Positions 6,184 through 6,677 of a stretch of 6,677 nucleotides of DNA are shown here, piece after piece. This DNA comes from Lachnoclostridium sp. UBA3775 (lineage in GTDB: Bacteria; Bacillota; Clostridia; Lachnospirales; Lachnospiraceae): positions 1 to 6,677 of the forward strand of contig DFFN01000218.1 of assembly GCA_002369525.1 (NCBI GenBank), in the 5' to 3' direction. Below the pieces are notes generated by a model. The model was not told the origin of the DNA, did not search any database, and was given only the letters and a program-made list of their open reading frames with translations. The translations under genes were made by a program, and so were the position numbers. Within the stretch, counting starts at the first letter, position 1, and each line of letters begins with the position of its first letter.

Positions 6184-6677
6184 ATGAGCGATAACAACCA
6201 GGAAGTCAACAGTTCAAATTGTACCCACGACTGTTCAAGCTGCGGGGCAAGCTGTTCCGAGAGGACGGCAGAGGATTTAAGAGCAAAGCTCCGTCCCGAA
6301 GCAAAGGTGGGCAAGGTATATGCGATAGTCAGCGGCAAGGGAGGAGTAGGAAAATCCTTCGTTACCTCATTTCTTGCGGTGCTTTCAAAAAGATCCGGAA
6401 AGAATTCGGCAATACTTGATGCCGATATCACGGGACCTTCGATACCCAAGGCTTTCGGAATCAATTCCCCGGCTCTCACAAATGAAGCCGGAGACGCAAT
6501 ACTTCCGCTGAAAACAGAAACCGGAATACAGATGATAAGCGTTAACAATCTGCTTCCCGCAGACGACATGCCGGTGCTCTGGAGAGGACCTGTCATCGGC
6601 GGAACCGTTAAGCAGTTTTGGACCGATGTTCTTTGGGAAGACGTAGACGAGATGTTCATCGATATGCCTCCGGGAAC
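6184..6677 (+). CDS. Mrp/NBP35-family P-loop ATPase, N-terminal part (3' end outside window)
   Basis: Probable iron-sulfur cluster carrier or scaffold ATPase of the cytoplasm; 164 residues are visible before the window ends. The N-terminus has four Cys in a CTHDCSSCGASC pattern (Cys13, 17, 20, 24; C-x3-C-x2-C-x3-C), a possible metal or Fe-S site. Then come the deviant Walker A motif SGKGGVGKS (50-58, with both Lys52 and Lys57), the family block ILDADITGPSIPK (77-89), LWRGPVIGG (132-140) and a Walker B-like FIDMPPG (158-164). These are diagnostic of Mrp rather than ParA or MinD. The spacing of the N-terminal Cys differs from that usually quoted for eukaryotic Nbp35 (C-x13-C-x2-C-x5-C). Five bases separate it from the preceding stop, so it belongs to the same operon. 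The C-terminal CxxC motif expected in Mrp lies beyond the window and cannot be checked. Confidence 0.92.
   Translation, partial: MSDNNQEVNSSNCTHDCSSCGASCSERTAEDLRAKLRPEAKVGKVYAIVSGKGGVGKSFVTSFLAVLSKRSGKNSAILDADITGPSIPKAFGINSPALTNEAGDAILPLKTETGIQMISVNNLLPADDMPVLWRGPVIGGTVKQFWTDVLWEDVDEMFIDMPPG

Noticed and set aside
6132..6659. 175-codon open frame on the minus strand opposite the Mrp gene
   Set aside because: The plus-strand frame has the Walker A, Walker B and other Mrp motifs throughout, while the minus frame shows no domain or suitable start context.

Overview
The window is a single, tightly packed block of eight genes, all on the + strand, with no RNA gene, insertion sequence or CRISPR array visible. 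Moderate GC content, strong AGGAG-type ribosome binding sites, short gaps and the families present (clostridial-type citrate synthase, YczE-like and AI-2E/YtvI-like membrane proteins, a clostridial-style Mrp ATPase with a Cys-rich N-terminus, a CARF-DUF1887 protein) suggest an anaerobic Firmicute, most likely a Lachnospiraceae-type Clostridium relative. That placement is inference from gene style, not from a marker gene.

Layout: 1-277 is the 3' end of citrate synthase. 315-1604 is a secreted lipoprotein with a coiled coil, two Thr/Pro tandem-repeat linkers, a bacterial SH3 domain and a C-terminal CAP/SCP domain. One base later, 1606-2769 encodes a Card1/Can2-like protein: an N-terminal CARF domain (a sensor of cyclic oligoadenylate in known relatives), a winged-helix-like middle and a C-terminal PD-(D/E)xK-type nuclease domain. 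2805-3920 is a 3-dehydroquinate synthase (aroB) with two substitutions at normally conserved active-site positions. 3938-4621 is a YczE/YitT-like membrane protein, overlapping by 11 bases with an AI-2E/YtvI-family membrane protein (4611-5813). That gene overlaps by 4 bases with a small two-helix membrane protein of unknown function (5810-6178). The window ends inside an Mrp/NBP35-type P-loop ATPase (6184 onward), probably an Fe-S cluster carrier.

How they fit together: the last four genes have overlaps or very small gaps and are very probably co-translated. The lipoprotein and CARF genes are also nearly contiguous. The longest non-coding gaps are 37 bases (278-314) and 35 bases (2770-2804), and neither holds a convincing terminator or promoter, so most or all of the block may be one transcript. 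The genes do not form one obvious pathway. The most interesting item is the CARF nuclease sitting among housekeeping and envelope genes with no CRISPR-Cas gene in view. No stretch over 300 bases lacks a gene.
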